64,000 nt of DNA from Pleomorphomonas sp. PLEO (GCF_041320595.1 NZ_CP166625.1:1313501-1377500), one strand, 5' to 3'. Counted from the stretch's first letter, positions 19,027 through 28,377 are shown. Translations and numbers: made by a program. Notes: a model not told the origin generated them from the sequence alone.

Positions 19027-20094
19027 TCAGTTGGTGGCTTTTTGACTGTCTGTCGCCAGCACTTCGACGTCGGCATCCTCACCGGAGACGACGCTGACGA
19101 TACGCTGGAACTGGCCATCTTCGTGGTTGGCAATGACGGTATAGTCGCCCTCGGCCAGAACGAAGGACGGGAAAGCGCCGACGCCCGAGGTGACGAGGTC
19201 GCCGGCCTGGGTCAGGACCGACCAGCGGGTATTGGCGATGGCTTCGCCGCCCTCGGTGCTCACCAGCTTCAAGGTGATCTTGGCGGCCTTCTCGGTCAGC
19301 GTGATGTCGGAGAGCTTGCCGGCCTTGACGTCGATATCGGCGGTGGTGCGGGCGTTGGCGTCGCCGTAATTGGCGACGACGTTGTAGGTCTTGGCCGGCA
19401 GGCGAACGATGTCGCCAGGGGAGACGTCGAGGGCGACGGCCTTTGGCTCGCCGTGCGAGTCCAGCTCCTGCGAGAAAATGTCAAAGCTGAGATCGTCTTC
19501 ATCGAGTGGCGGCTTGTCCTTGCCGGTCACGGCGGAAAGACGGACGCCACCGGCGTTGAGGATGACCGAATCGGCCTTGAGGCCGGTTCCGACGACCACG
19601 TGCTCGGTGGTGCCGGCATAGCCGAAGCCGCAGTATACGAAATAGCCGCCTGGTTTCAAAACGAAGTCGGCCGAGCCGCCATGCCGTTCAGCCACCAGTT
19701 CGCGGCTGCCGTCCGGTCCCTGCGTCTCGTTGAAGATGCGCCAGACGACGCCGGCTCCGATCGGCGGTCCGTCAGGTGTAAGGCGTGCCGTCAACGCCAA
19801 GGTTGCCGTATCGCGCGGCGCGGTGGTGGCCAGTGGCTTGGCCTCGACGGCGGGAGCGGTGCTGGGCGCGTAAGGCGTTGCCGCCTCGGGAAGTGGCTCT
19901 GCTGGACCGCCAACTGGCGGCGGTAGGAGCTGAAGCGGTCCCGATCCCGACGGCATGAAGCCGGGCATCGGGGCGATACCTGGGCCGCCTGGGCCACCGG
20001 GCGGCGGACCGTTCTGGGCAAACGAAGGCGTTGCAGCCATCAGCACGAGGGCTACAGAAATCCACCTGTTGCGGGTGGCATTCCATCGCGCCAT
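19027..20094 (-). CDS. Exported protein with Pro/Gly-rich linker, unknown function
   Basis: About 355 residues from ATG at 20094; an in-frame ATG at 20127 would add 11. A signal peptide (W-I-S-V-A-L-V-L-M-A-A-T-P-S-F-A-Q) is followed by about 70 residues rich in Pro and Gly and then by beta-rich segments that read as two or three repeated beta-sandwich units (G-Y-F-V-Y-C-G-F-G-Y-A and D-Y-T-V-I-A-N-H). It is probably a periplasmic or surface protein with carbohydrate-binding-like folds; no family name is certain. The 290 bp upstream are divergent to a nitroreductase gene. Confidence 0.7.
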   Translation of the reverse strand: MARWNATRNRWISVALVLMAATPSFAQNGPPPGGPGGPGIAPMPGFMPSGSGPLQLLPPPVGGPAEPLPEAATPYAPSTAPAVEAKPLATTAPRDTATLALTARLTPDGPPIGAGVVWRIFNETQGPDGSRELVAERHGGSADFVLKPGGYFVYCGFGYAGTTEHVVVGTGLKADSVILNAGGVRLSAVTGKDKPPLDEDDLSFDIFSQELDSHGEPKAVALDVSPGDIVRLPAKTYNVVANYGDANARTTADIDVKAGKLSDITLTEKAAKITLKLVSTEGGEAIANTRWSVLTQAGDLVTSGVGAFPSFVLAEGDYTVIANHEDGQFQRIVSVVSGEDADVEVLATDSQKATN

Positions 20095-20384
20095 GCCCTG
20101 CCGTCTCCCGTCAGCTATGCCGTTCATGTTTGCCAGTCTTCGCCGATCATCGTGGTGATTTCAAGCCCAGCGGCCGGTTATGGTCAGTCTGGTTCCTTGT
20201 TGCGGACTATTTGCCTGGTGAGTTGAAACACGCCGCGGACAGGTGGGGCGCCTTCAATGGTCTGAGCTGCCGCCTTTCGCCGAAGTTGGCCCCAGCTAAT
20301 GGACGGTGTTCAGATATTTCCATCGACGGCAAATGGCGATATGCCGGGTTCCACTGTCGCAGATTCTTCCGGAGCTTTGCCCCC

Positions 20385-20948
20385 ATGAACGCCACACTCG
20401 ACCTGTTGCTCACCCGTCGTTCTGTGCCGGCAGCCCTGCTCGCCGAGCCAGGCCCGAGCGCAGACGAGTTGCAAACGCTGCTCACCATCGCCTCCCGAGT
20501 TCCCGACCATGGCAAGCTCGTACCCTGGCGCTTTATCGTCTTCGAGGGCGATGCGCGGGTCGAGGCTGGGCGCCGGCTGGCCAAAATCGCCGAAGAGCAC
20601 CAGCCGGACATTTCCCTTGCCCGCCTGGAGGAGGAACGGCAGCGGCTTTCCAAGGCGCCGCTGGTCATCGCCGTTGTTGGACGAGCCACCGAGCACCCCA
20701 AGATTCCGGTGATCGAACAGGTCTACTCGGCCGGCGCCGTTTGCCTCAACCTTGAGATCGCCGCCCACGCCATGGGCTATGCCGCCTGCTGGCTGACCGA
20801 CTGGCCCGCCTATGACGCCGAGGCGCATGCCGCGCTCGGACTCGCCAAGGGCGAGACCCTCGTTGGCTTCATCCACATCGGCACGCCAACCCTCAAGCCG
20901 ACCGACCGGCCGCGTCCGGCGCTCGAGGATATCGTCAGCCGCTTCTGA
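20385..20948 (+). CDS. YdjA-like nitroreductase
   Basis: 187 residues, preceded by GGAG. The FMN contacts L-L-T-R-R-S-V and S-R-V-P-D-H-G-K-L-V-P-W-R-F, and the C-terminal G-F-I-H-I-G-T, match the small YdjA branch of the nitroreductase fold, which acts as a dimer with FMN between subunits. It reduces nitro groups or related acceptors with NAD(P)H; the natural substrate is unknown. It ends at a strong double-stem terminator. Confidence 0.88.
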   Translation: MNATLDLLLTRRSVPAALLAEPGPSADELQTLLTIASRVPDHGKLVPWRFIVFEGDARVEAGRRLAKIAEEHQPDISLARLEEERQRLSKAPLVIAVVGRATEHPKIPVIEQVYSAGAVCLNLEIAAHAMGYAACWLTDWPAYDAEAHAALGLAKGETLVGFIHIGTPTLKPTDRPRPALEDIVSRF

Positions 20949-21003
20949 GTTGGCTCGGGCGGCTGCTGATCGTTAGTACACGCCTGTCAACGACTGGCAG
21001 TCT

Positions 21004-21060
21004 CAAAACGACAAAGCGCTCGAACCGGTCAGGTTTCGAGCGCTCAACGTCGTCGTTTTG
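21004..21060. terminator. Bidirectional terminator with nested stems
   Basis: Outer arms CAAAACGAC (21004-21012) and GTCGTTTTG (21052-21060) enclose inner arms GCGCTCGAA (21016-21024) and TTCGAGCGC (21035-21043). It serves the convergent nitroreductase and DUF3563 genes. Confidence 0.8.
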
Positions 21061-21087
21061 CTGGTCGGCTAACTTGCCGTCAGATCC

Positions 21088-21246
21088 TCAGAGACCGAGG
21101 CCCCGGTTGAAGGCGCGGTTGTTGAGGTTGCGCTCGCGGGCTTCGAGGTCGTAGCGGTCGCCGGCTTCGTTGAGGTAGGCCAGATCGCGCTCAGCCTGGG
21201 TGGGGGCGCGGAGGAGCTTGGCGGTACGCTTGAGGGTGGCGAACAT
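21088..21246 (-). CDS. DUF3563 family small protein
   Basis: 52 residues from ATG at 21246 with AAGGAAA upstream. The C-terminal part A-E-R-D-L-A-Y-L-N-E-A-x-D-R-Y-D-L-E-x-R-E-R is the DUF3563 signature. The function is unknown; the protein is basic and helical. Its upstream region is shared with the MucR-like gene. Confidence 0.75.
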   Translation of the reverse strand: MFATLKRTAKLLRAPTQAERDLAYLNEAGDRYDLEARERNLNNRAFNRGLGL

Positions 21247-21822
21247 TTCGGTTTTCCTTTTCCAGGCCGGAGGTTTCCGGCCTCTTTGTTTCATTTCTTT
21301 TTGCACCCTCAATATAGGCCCTGAGGCCCTCGCGACCTAATCGCAACTTCTGAAGGTTGCCTTCAGTTTTTCTATAGGTAAAATCCCGTTAGCGACCCGA
21401 GACATTTGACGACAGGGGACCTGCGGCAAAAGTCCAGCGTGGCTTTGCTTCTGGATTTTTCTGAAAACGAACAGCTCCAAAGGGTATGGTGTTCCCGAAA
21501 GCTGCCTCGCTAGGGCTTGTGCATGTCATGCCAAGCAATCACTTGCACCACCGGTTTTGCCAAAAGTCGAGGGGGCGAAACGCGCGCTCCCTCCCGACGC
21601 TTGTCCACACTATTGCCTTAATGTAATTGGGCAGTGCCCCGCGCATTCAAACATTTGGATACGAAGAAACTTGTGGTTGTCGGCGGCGTGAGATTCGAGA
21701 CGACCCGAATTACAAAATGGATGGATTAAAATATTCCGCACGCACCCATTTTTCTTGATCTGCTCTTGCGTCGCGCGTATTAGGCTGTCTGACAATTTCT
21801 TCAGACACTTGGAGCTTTACCG
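21247..21822. other. Long divergent leader between DUF3563 and mucR-like genes
   Basis: About 575 bp, more AT-rich than its neighbours around 21300-21420 and 21600-21820. MucR/Ros regulators usually bind AT-rich sites in their own promoters, which fits this region, but no exact operator can be read. No gene is supported. Confidence 0.45.
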
Positions 21823-22251
21823 ATGAATGATTTCGACGACAACCTGACCACGCTCGATTTGGCGGCGAGCATTGTTGCGGCCTATGTAGGCCATAACTCT
21901 CTTCCGGTCCCCGAGCTGCCGGCCTTGATCGCCAGCGTTCATGCCACTTTGGCTCGCGTTCGTGGCGACATGGGCGCGGTCGAGGCTCAGGCGGTTGTCG
22001 TTGAGCCCGCCAAACCCGCCGTTTCGGTCAAGAAGTCGGTGACGCCCGACTACCTCATCTGCCTTGAGGACGGCAAGAAGTTCAAGTCGCTGAAGCGCCA
22101 TCTGCGCACGCACTATAACTTGTCGCCGGACGAATACCGCGCGAAGTGGAACCTTCCGAGCGATTATCCGATGGTTGCTCCGACTTACGCCGAGGCCCGC
22201 TCAAACCTCGCCAAGCAAATGGGCCTTGGCCAGCAGCGCAAGCGTACGTAA
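21823..22251 (+). CDS. MucR/Ros family zinc-finger transcriptional regulator
   Basis: 142 residues. The C-terminal Ros finger is seen as [21 protein letters not shown] with the Cys and the two His, followed by [12 protein letters not shown]. The N-terminal half (about 1-60) is the oligomerisation region. MucR-type proteins are H-NS-like silencers in rhizobia and Brucella and control exopolysaccharide, motility and virulence genes. The stop codon overlaps the first base of a MITE-like repeat. The che operon lies convergently downstream. Confidence 0.9.
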   Translation: MNDFDDNLTTLDLAASIVAAYVGHNSLPVPELPALIASVHATLARVRGDMGAVEAQAVVVEPAKPAVSVKKSVTPDYLICLEDGKKFKSLKRHLRTHYNLSPDEYRAKWNLPSDYPMVAPTYAEARSNLAKQMGLGQQRKRT

Positions 22252-22373
22252 TACCAATTGGCGAAGATGCTGACGCATCCGCTCATTGAGCCACTGCCGA
22301 TTTCTCATTTGCATCAGTGACATGAGAAATCGGCAAGCAGAATACCAAGGTCATTTTCAATGCATCTTGGTAT
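22251..22373. repeat. MITE-like intergenic element, longer copy
   Basis: About 122 bp bounded by ATACCAA (22251-22257) and TTGGTAT (22367-22373) as terminal inverted repeats. Inside, GCCGATTTCTCAT (22296-22308) and ATGAGAAATCGGC (22322-22334) form a perfect 13-bp stem. The right 60 bp (22314-22373) match the reverse complement of 37937-37997 with few differences. The first A is also the last base of the mucR-like TAA stop. Confidence 0.7.
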
Positions 22374-22430
22374 AACGCTTGTCGGTGGAGCGAAGGCCGA
22401 AGGGTCTTAGGCTCGCCAGCGATCAAATGT

Positions 22431-22468
22431 AAAAAAAGCGCCGTGGGTTTTTCCACGGCGCTTTTTTT
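22431..22468. terminator. Bidirectional terminator
   Basis: AGCGCCGTGG (22437-22446) pairs with CCACGGCGCT (22453-22462), flanked by A7 on the left and T7 on the right. It closes both the che operon (minus) and the mucR-like gene (plus). Confidence 0.9.
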
Positions 22469-22486
22469 AAAGAACTGCCTGTTGGA

Positions 22487-23353
22487 TCAGATCCGGCCGC
22501 CGGCTGCCAGCATCGGGCGGCGTGGCGCCTGGGCCGCGGCCGCGGCGGCGGGCACGTAAAGGCCGCGACGGTCGGGGGCTGGCTTGAAGGCGTCGGTGAG
22601 GCCGACCACCGTTTCGGCGGCGCCCAGCACCAGATAGCCGTCCGGCGCCATGGTCTTGGCGATGCGGCCGAGGATATCCACCTTGGTGACCTGATCGAAG
22701 TAGATCAGCACGTTACGGCAGAAGACGATGTCGAACTGGCCGAACGAGGCGAAGCTGTCGAGAAGATTGAACTTCCGCCACTGCACCATGGAGCGCAGCT
22801 CCGGCGAGATGGTCCAGCTTTCGCCCTGCTGGGTGAAGTACTTGAGCAGCAACTGGATCGGCAGGCCGCGCTGCACCTCGAACTGGGTGTAGGTGCCGGC
22901 CTTGGCGCGATCGAGCACCTCGTTGGATATGTCTGTGCCGAGGATTTCGATCCGCCAGCCCATGAGCTGTCGTTCCATTTCCTTGAGGCACATGGCGAGC
23001 GTGTAGGGCTCCTGACCGGTCGACGCGGCGGCGCACCAGATTCGGATCTTCTTGCTGGATGCGCGCGCTTTCAGCATCTCCGGCATCATCATCTGAGTGA
23101 AATGCTCGAAGGGCGTCTTGTCGCGGTAGAAGAAGCTTTCGTTGGTGGTCATCGCCTCGACGACGGCTTCGGCAAGCGCCGTTTCACGCGGCTCCTTGAG
23201 CTTGGCGACCAGCGCGGCGATCGACTGCAGGCCGGCCTTGCGGGCAACCGGCAGGAGACGGCTTTCGATGAGATACTGCTTTTCGTTCGACAGGACGAGG
23301 CCGGAACGGGTCTTCAGGAACTGACGCAGGTAGTCGTATTCCGCCGGATTCAT
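22487..23353 (-). CDS. cheR: Chemotaxis methyltransferase CheR
   Basis: 288 residues from ATG at 23353, overlapping the cheB stop by four bases (ATGA). The N-terminal all-helical domain is followed by T-T-N-E-S-F-F-Y-R-D at 69-78 and the SAM site I-W-C-A-A-A-S-T-G-Q-E-P-Y at 105-117, with D141 in L-G-T-D-I-S. It methylates glutamates of chemoreceptors. A short Ala/Pro tail of about 25 residues ends the protein. It is the last gene of cheA-W-Y-B-R. Confidence 0.95.
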   Translation of the reverse strand: MNPAEYDYLRQFLKTRSGLVLSNEKQYLIESRLLPVARKAGLQSIAALVAKLKEPRETALAEAVVEAMTTNESFFYRDKTPFEHFTQMMMPEMLKARASSKKIRIWCAAASTGQEPYTLAMCLKEMERQLMGWRIEILGTDISNEVLDRAKAGTYTQFEVQRGLPIQLLLKYFTQQGESWTISPELRSMVQWRKFNLLDSFASFGQFDIVFCRNVLIYFDQVTKVDILGRIAKTMAPDGYLVLGAAETVVGLTDAFKPAPDRRGLYVPAAAAAAQAPRRPMLAAGGRI

Positions 23354-24528
23354 GGACGGCCTCCGAGCAGGATCTTGGACACTTTTCGACCTATTTCGTT
23401 GAGCGGGAGAACGTCCGAGCACATTCCGGTGTGGGCGGCGGCGCCGGGCATGCCCCAGACCACCGACGTTTCCTCATCCTGCGCGATAGCGCTGCCGCCG
23501 ATCTCGCCGATCTTGCGCACGCCTTCGGCGCCGTCGGAGCCCATGCCGGTCAGCACGACGGCTAGCGTCGCCGTGCCATAGATTTCAGCCACCGACTTGA
23601 ACAGCGGGTCGACGGCCGGCTTGCAGAAATTGACCGGCGGTGCGTCGCTCAGCCTCACGATGACGTCGTTGCCGTTCTTGATGAGCAGCATGTGCTTGCC
23701 GCCCGGAGCCACGTAGATGTGGCCAGGCTGGATCACCTCGCCATCACGGCCTTCGGCTGCCGGGCGGCCAGCCGCCTTAGTGATGTGCTCGGCCAAGATG
23801 GCGGTGAAGGTCGGCGGCATGTGCTGGGTGAGCACCACGGGCACCATGCCGATGGCCGAACCGATCTCGCCGAACAGCGTGTTGAGCGCCTGCGGGCCGC
23901 CTGTCGACGAACCGATGGCCAGAATGCGCGGGCGGACCGAGGAATAGGAACGGATGGTAAAATTCGCCGGTCGCGAGGCGCGAAGGGCGCTGTGAGCGGC
24001 TGGCGCTCCGGCGGGCGCGGCGCCCGGCTGGGGGCGCGACAAAGGCCGGCTGGCCCCGCCGGGCAGAGCGCGGTTCTTGGCGCGCAAGCCGAGATGGGTG
24101 ACCTTCTCGATGAGTTCGCGACGGAATTCGGCCGATGTGGTGACGCCGGAGTTGGATTCGGGCTTCGGCACATAGTCGGCCGCCCCAAGCGACAGCGCCT
24201 TCAACGAGATTTCGGCGTTGCGGCGGGTTAGCGTCGAGGCGACGATGACGACGAGGTTCCGTTTCTTCTCGATCAGCAGCGGCAGGGCGGTGAGACCGTC
24301 CATGTCCGGCATCTCGATGTCGAGGATGACCACGTCGGGGTTGGATCTGAGCACATCGTCCACGGCAAGGCGGCCGTTGCGATGGCTGGCGACCACGGCG
24401 AGCTTGGGCTCCTCGTCGAGCCAGCGGCCCAGGAGGCCACGGATAACCACGGAATCATCGACGACCATCACTCGGATGGGGTCGGTAACGGCTCCGGAAG
24501 ATGAAGGCGTGCGCGCGATGGCCGACAT
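23350..24528 (-). CDS. cheB: Chemotaxis response regulator methylesterase CheB
   Basis: 392 residues from ATG at 24528 (GGAGA upstream). The receiver domain has D24-D25 and phospho-acceptor D70 (V-I-L-D-I-E-M-P). A Pro/Ala-rich linker leads to the esterase domain with the catalytic Ser in I-G-S-S-T-G-G-P-Q, His in L-T-Q-H-M-P and Asp in G-M-G-S-D-G-A-E-G. It removes methyl groups from, or deamidates, receptors when phosphorylated by CheA. It overlaps cheR. Confidence 0.95.
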   Translation of the reverse strand: MSAIARTPSSSGAVTDPIRVMVVDDSVVIRGLLGRWLDEEPKLAVVASHRNGRLAVDDVLRSNPDVVILDIEMPDMDGLTALPLLIEKKRNLVVIVASTLTRRNAEISLKALSLGAADYVPKPESNSGVTTSAEFRRELIEKVTHLGLRAKNRALPGGASRPLSRPQPGAAPAGAPAAHSALRASRPANFTIRSYSSVRPRILAIGSSTGGPQALNTLFGEIGSAIGMVPVVLTQHMPPTFTAILAEHITKAAGRPAAEGRDGEVIQPGHIYVAPGGKHMLLIKNGNDVIVRLSDAPPVNFCKPAVDPLFKSVAEIYGTATLAVVLTGMGSDGAEGVRKIGEIGGSAIAQDEETSVVWGMPGAAAHTGMCSDVLPLNEIGRKVSKILLGGRP

Positions 24529-24565
24529 TAAATCGGTCTCCAATTTCGCATCGATCTTTGAACCG

Positions 24566-24931
<366 letters not shown>

Positions 24932-24976
24932 GTTTCACTCCTGCGGCGGGTGACGCCGGCTTCTTGAGTCGTCACG

Positions 24977-25468
24977 TCAGGCAGCCAGGTCGCCATGCAT
25001 GCGGCCGAGCACGCGCTCGACATCAAGGATGACCATCAGCTGTCCGGACAGGCGATGGACGCCGCCGGAAATTTCGGCCCAACGGCCATCGAGGTTGGCC
25101 GGGTTGGCTTCGCGGCCGCTGGCGTCGAGGTTGAGGACCTCGCCGACCTCGTCGATGATGAGACCGTAGGACTCCCCACGATACTCGATGCCGACGGCCA
25201 TGATGCCGTGGTTGCCTTCGCGCTGGGGTAGGCCAAGGCGACGGCGCATGTTGATGGCGGTCACGATGCGGCCGCGCAGGTTGAGCACGCCGGCCACCTC
25301 CGGCGCGGACAGCGGCACCCGCGTCATGCTCTCTGGCACGAAGACGTCATGCACCTTGTGGATCGGCAGGCCGAACAGCTGACCGCCGATGAACACGGTC
25401 ACGTACTGGATCTGGCCGGAATGGCTGTCGTTGGCGGCGGCGCCGGGGGTATGGCTGGTGGCGGTCAT
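24977..25468 (-). CDS. cheW: Chemotaxis adaptor CheW
   Basis: 163 residues, with one CheW SH3-like domain from about residue 20: Q-Y-V-T-V-F-I-G-G-Q-L-F-G-L-P-I, then G-V-L-N-L-R-G-R-I-V-T-A-I-N and I-I-D-E-V-G-E-V. It couples receptors to CheA. Its ATG overlaps the cheA stop (ATGA at 25465-25468). Confidence 0.95.
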   Translation of the reverse strand: MTATSHTPGAAANDSHSGQIQYVTVFIGGQLFGLPIHKVHDVFVPESMTRVPLSAPEVAGVLNLRGRIVTAINMRRRLGLPQREGNHGIMAVGIEYRGESYGLIIDEVGEVLNLDASGREANPANLDGRWAEISGGVHRLSGQLMVILDVERVLGRMHGDLAA

Positions 25469-28242
25469 GCTGCAATCCCATAGTCAGCGCTGGTGATTTC
25501 CTTCAGGGCCGCGATCAGGCCCGGACGGTCGAACTTGGCGACATATTCGTCGAAGCCGGACTGGCGGCCGCGCTCGATCGACGCCGGTGTGCAGAGAGCC
25601 GACAGGGCGATGATCGGCGTGTGCCGGAAGCGGGCATCGCGGCGCAGGATCTCGGCGAACTCGAAGCCATTGACCACCGGCATCTCGATGTCGGAGACGA
25701 TGACGTCGAAGGCGGCGCCTTCACCCAGGAGGCGCATGGCCTCGGTGGCCGAAGCGCAGACCGTCACGTCGAAGCCGGCGGCCTTCATCACGGGGCCCAG
25801 CATGTTGCGGAAGAAGGCGCTGTCGTCGATGAACAGCAGCTTGCGCGTCAGCGCGGCCGACGAGATTTCCTTGCGCTTGAACCAATCCTCGAAGGCGAGC
25901 GGCAGGTAGTGGCCGATATCGAGGATCTCGGTAGCCTTGCCCTTGATCACCGCCGAGCCGAGCACGCCCGGCACGTCGGAGCCAACCTGGATGTTGAGGC
26001 TCTCTTCGACGATGTCGACGATCTCGTCGACGACGAGGCCCATCGAGCGGCCGGCGTCGGAGAAGACCAGCATCGGCTGGGTGCCTTCCTCGCGGCGGCG
26101 TACATCGTAGTTCGGGTAGACCAGCGGCATCAGCGAGCCACGGTACTGCACGAGGTCGCGGCCGTTGGAATGCTCGATCTTTTCGATCTCGAATTCCTCG
26201 AGGCGGGTGACCAGCGACAGCGGCACTGCCTTCGGCTCGGGCGAACCGGCGCGGAACAGCAGCATGGAGATCTTGGCGTCGTTGTCGACGCCGCGTGTGG
26301 CGTCCGCTCCGGCATGGTTGTCGAGCGTGTCGGCGGCCACGGCGGTGCCGATGGCGCTGGCGACCCCGTTCGGATCGACGATCATGATCACCGAGCCGTC
26401 ACCGAGGATGGTGTTGCCGGAGAACATGGTGATGTGGCGCAGCATCTTCGACATCGGCTTGACGACGATTTCTTCCGTGTGGAAGACTCCGTCGACCACC
26501 AGGCCGAAGGTGACGTTGCCAACCTGCATGACGACGATGAAGCCCTCATCCTCGCTCTTCTCGGCCGAAACCTCGACCTTGAGGAGGCCGGCGAGCGGCA
26601 CCAGCGGCAACAGCTTGTTGCGCAGGCGGAGGACCGGGGTGTCCTTGATGCGTTCGATGCGGTGCTCGGAGTTGTTCTGCACGCGCACCAGTTCGACCAC
26701 GGAGAGCTGCGGGATGGCGAAGCGGTCGCCACAGCTCTCGACGATCAGCGTCGACACGATGGCCAGCGTCAGCGGGATCTTGATGGTGAAGGTGGTGCCC
26801 TTGCCCTGCACCGACTTCAGATCGACCGTGCCACCGATGGTCTCGATGTTGGTGCGGACGACGTCCATGCCGACGCCGCGCCCCGACACCGAGGTCACCT
26901 TTGCAGCGGTCGAGAAGCCGGGGGCGAAGATGTACTTGAAGATCTGACTCTCAGTCATCTTCTCGAGTTCGGCGTCGCTGGCGAGGCCGTTCTCGACGAT
27001 CTTCTGCTTGATGCGATCGAGGTTGAGGCCGCGACCGTCGTCGGCGATCTCGATGATGATGTGGCCACCCTCGTGATAGGCGGCGAGGCGGATGGTGCCC
27101 TTCTCGGTCTTGCCGGCCTTGCGGCGATCATCGGGCCGCTCCAGGCCGTGGTCGGCCGAGTTGCGCACCATGTGGGTGAGCGGGTCCTTGATCAGCTCCA
27201 GCACCTGGCGGTCGAGTTCGGTTTCGGCGCCGATCATGTCGAGTTCGATCTGCTTGCCGAGTTCCTGGGCGAGGTCGCGGACGATGCGGGGCAGCTTCTG
27301 CCAAGCGTTGCCGATCGGCTGCATGCGCGTCTTCATGACGCCTTCCTGCAGTTCGGCGGTGACGTTGGACAGGCGCTGCAGCGGCACCTTGAATTCGCTG
27401 TCCTCGTGGCGGCGAACGATCTCAAGCAACTGGTTGCGGGTCAACACCAGCTCGGAGACCATGGTCATGAGGTGTTCGAGCGTCTCGACGTTGACGCGGA
27501 TCGACTGGCTCGACACAGAGCCCTTTTCGATCTTGGCCTCGGCCTCGGCTTCACCTTCTTCAGTGGTCAGCTTGGCCTTGCCCGGCTTGTCGTCGGGGCT
27601 CGCCTGCTTCATACGCGCTTCGATCTCGGCGGCGACGCGGGCAAAATCGATGCCGACGGGAGCCGGCGCGGGCGCCTCTTCGACAACAGAGGGAGCTGCC
27701 TCGGCGGTGACGATCACTTCGACGGGAGTTTCGCGGAAGGCGCGCTCCAGCTCGTCGAGCGACACCTCACCGGGGCGCAGCTCGCGTTCGAGAACCTGGG
27801 CGACCAGCGTTCCGGCCTTTTCCTTCGCTTTTTCCTTTTTCGGCGCTTCCTTGCGAGGCGTGGCCTCGGCCATCGACATGGCCTCGAGCAACGAGATCAG
27901 GTCGCGATCGTCGCCCTTGGGCTCTTCGCCCTCGTTGGCTTCGAGTTCGGCCAGAATGCCCTTGATGCGGTCGATCGTCTGCAGGACGAGGCTGACCGCC
28001 TCCTGGGTGACGGCGGCGCCCTCACGGAACTTGCCCATCAGCGTCTCGGCGGCGTGGGCCAGCGCTTCGAGGCGCGGCAGGCCGAGGAAACCGCAGGTAC
28101 CCTTGATCGTATGGACCAGGCGGAAAATGTTATCGAGAATGCGGGCGTTGTTCGGCTCTTGCTCGAACTTCACCAATTCCACGTCTACGGTATCGAGCGA
28201 CTCGTTTGTCTCGGTGAGGAATTCACGCAAAAGGTCGTCCAT
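25465..28242 (-). CDS. cheA: Hybrid chemotaxis histidine kinase CheA with C-terminal receiver
   Basis: 925 residues, longer than classical CheA (about 650). The Hpt domain has H44 in V-H-T-I-K-G-T-C-G-F-L-G. A charged linker spans roughly 120-240 and I see no clear P2 domain. The dimerisation helices start near 250, then come the N-box with M-V-R-N-S-A-D-H-G-L-E, G1 with D-D-G-R-G-L and G2 with G-R-G-V-G-M-D-V-V. Two CheW-like segments follow (about 500-640 and 660-790), then a receiver domain (about 805-925) with acceptor Asp in V-I-V-S-D-I-E-M-P. It is the first gene of the che operon; a CtrA-like box lies about 95 bp upstream. Confidence 0.95.
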   Translation of the reverse strand: MDDLLREFLTETNESLDTVDVELVKFEQEPNNARILDNIFRLVHTIKGTCGFLGLPRLEALAHAAETLMGKFREGAAVTQEAVSLVLQTIDRIKGILAELEANEGEEPKGDDRDLISLLEAMSMAEATPRKEAPKKEKAKEKAGTLVAQVLERELRPGEVSLDELERAFRETPVEVIVTAEAAPSVVEEAPAPAPVGIDFARVAAEIEARMKQASPDDKPGKAKLTTEEGEAEAEAKIEKGSVSSQSIRVNVETLEHLMTMVSELVLTRNQLLEIVRRHEDSEFKVPLQRLSNVTAELQEGVMKTRMQPIGNAWQKLPRIVRDLAQELGKQIELDMIGAETELDRQVLELIKDPLTHMVRNSADHGLERPDDRRKAGKTEKGTIRLAAYHEGGHIIIEIADDGRGLNLDRIKQKIVENGLASDAELEKMTESQIFKYIFAPGFSTAAKVTSVSGRGVGMDVVRTNIETIGGTVDLKSVQGKGTTFTIKIPLTLAIVSTLIVESCGDRFAIPQLSVVELVRVQNNSEHRIERIKDTPVLRLRNKLLPLVPLAGLLKVEVSAEKSEDEGFIVVMQVGNVTFGLVVDGVFHTEEIVVKPMSKMLRHITMFSGNTILGDGSVIMIVDPNGVASAIGTAVAADTLDNHAGADATRGVDNDAKISMLLFRAGSPEPKAVPLSLVTRLEEFEIEKIEHSNGRDLVQYRGSLMPLVYPNYDVRRREEGTQPMLVFSDAGRSMGLVVDEIVDIVEESLNIQVGSDVPGVLGSAVIKGKATEILDIGHYLPLAFEDWFKRKEISSAALTRKLLFIDDSAFFRNMLGPVMKAAGFDVTVCASATEAMRLLGEGAAFDVIVSDIEMPVVNGFEFAEILRRDARFRHTPIIALSALCTPASIERGRQSGFDEYVAKFDRPGLIAALKEITSADYGIAA

Positions 28243-28336
28243 ACTTCACCCCCAGGGAAGGCCCAACCGGAAGCGGCGCTTTTCAAAATGGCGTTCGCTC
28301 TACCAGTCGCTTTAGGGTCAAGTGTCCGGTCAAACT

Positions 28337-28377
28337 GTTAATATTGATTGAAGTCTCGGCCGCAAACGCGCGTTTGC
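28337..28377 (-). promoter_or_regulatory. CtrA-like box and palindrome upstream of cheA
   Basis: On the minus strand, TTCA-N7-TTAAC at 28337-28352 differs by one base from the CtrA consensus TTAA-N7-TTAAC. Just upstream lies a perfect 16-bp palindrome, GCAAACGCGCGTTTGC, at 28362-28377. Both sit in the 227-bp space between chpT and cheA. Confidence 0.5.

Noticed and set aside
21610-21795. 61-codon minus-strand frame upstream of the mucR-like gene
   Set aside because: No ribosome site, no known pattern, and it lies in AT-rich regulatory DNA.
25621-28341. A 906-codon plus-strand open frame
   Set aside because: It is antisense to cheA, whose every domain is conserved; the frame has no recognisable domain.
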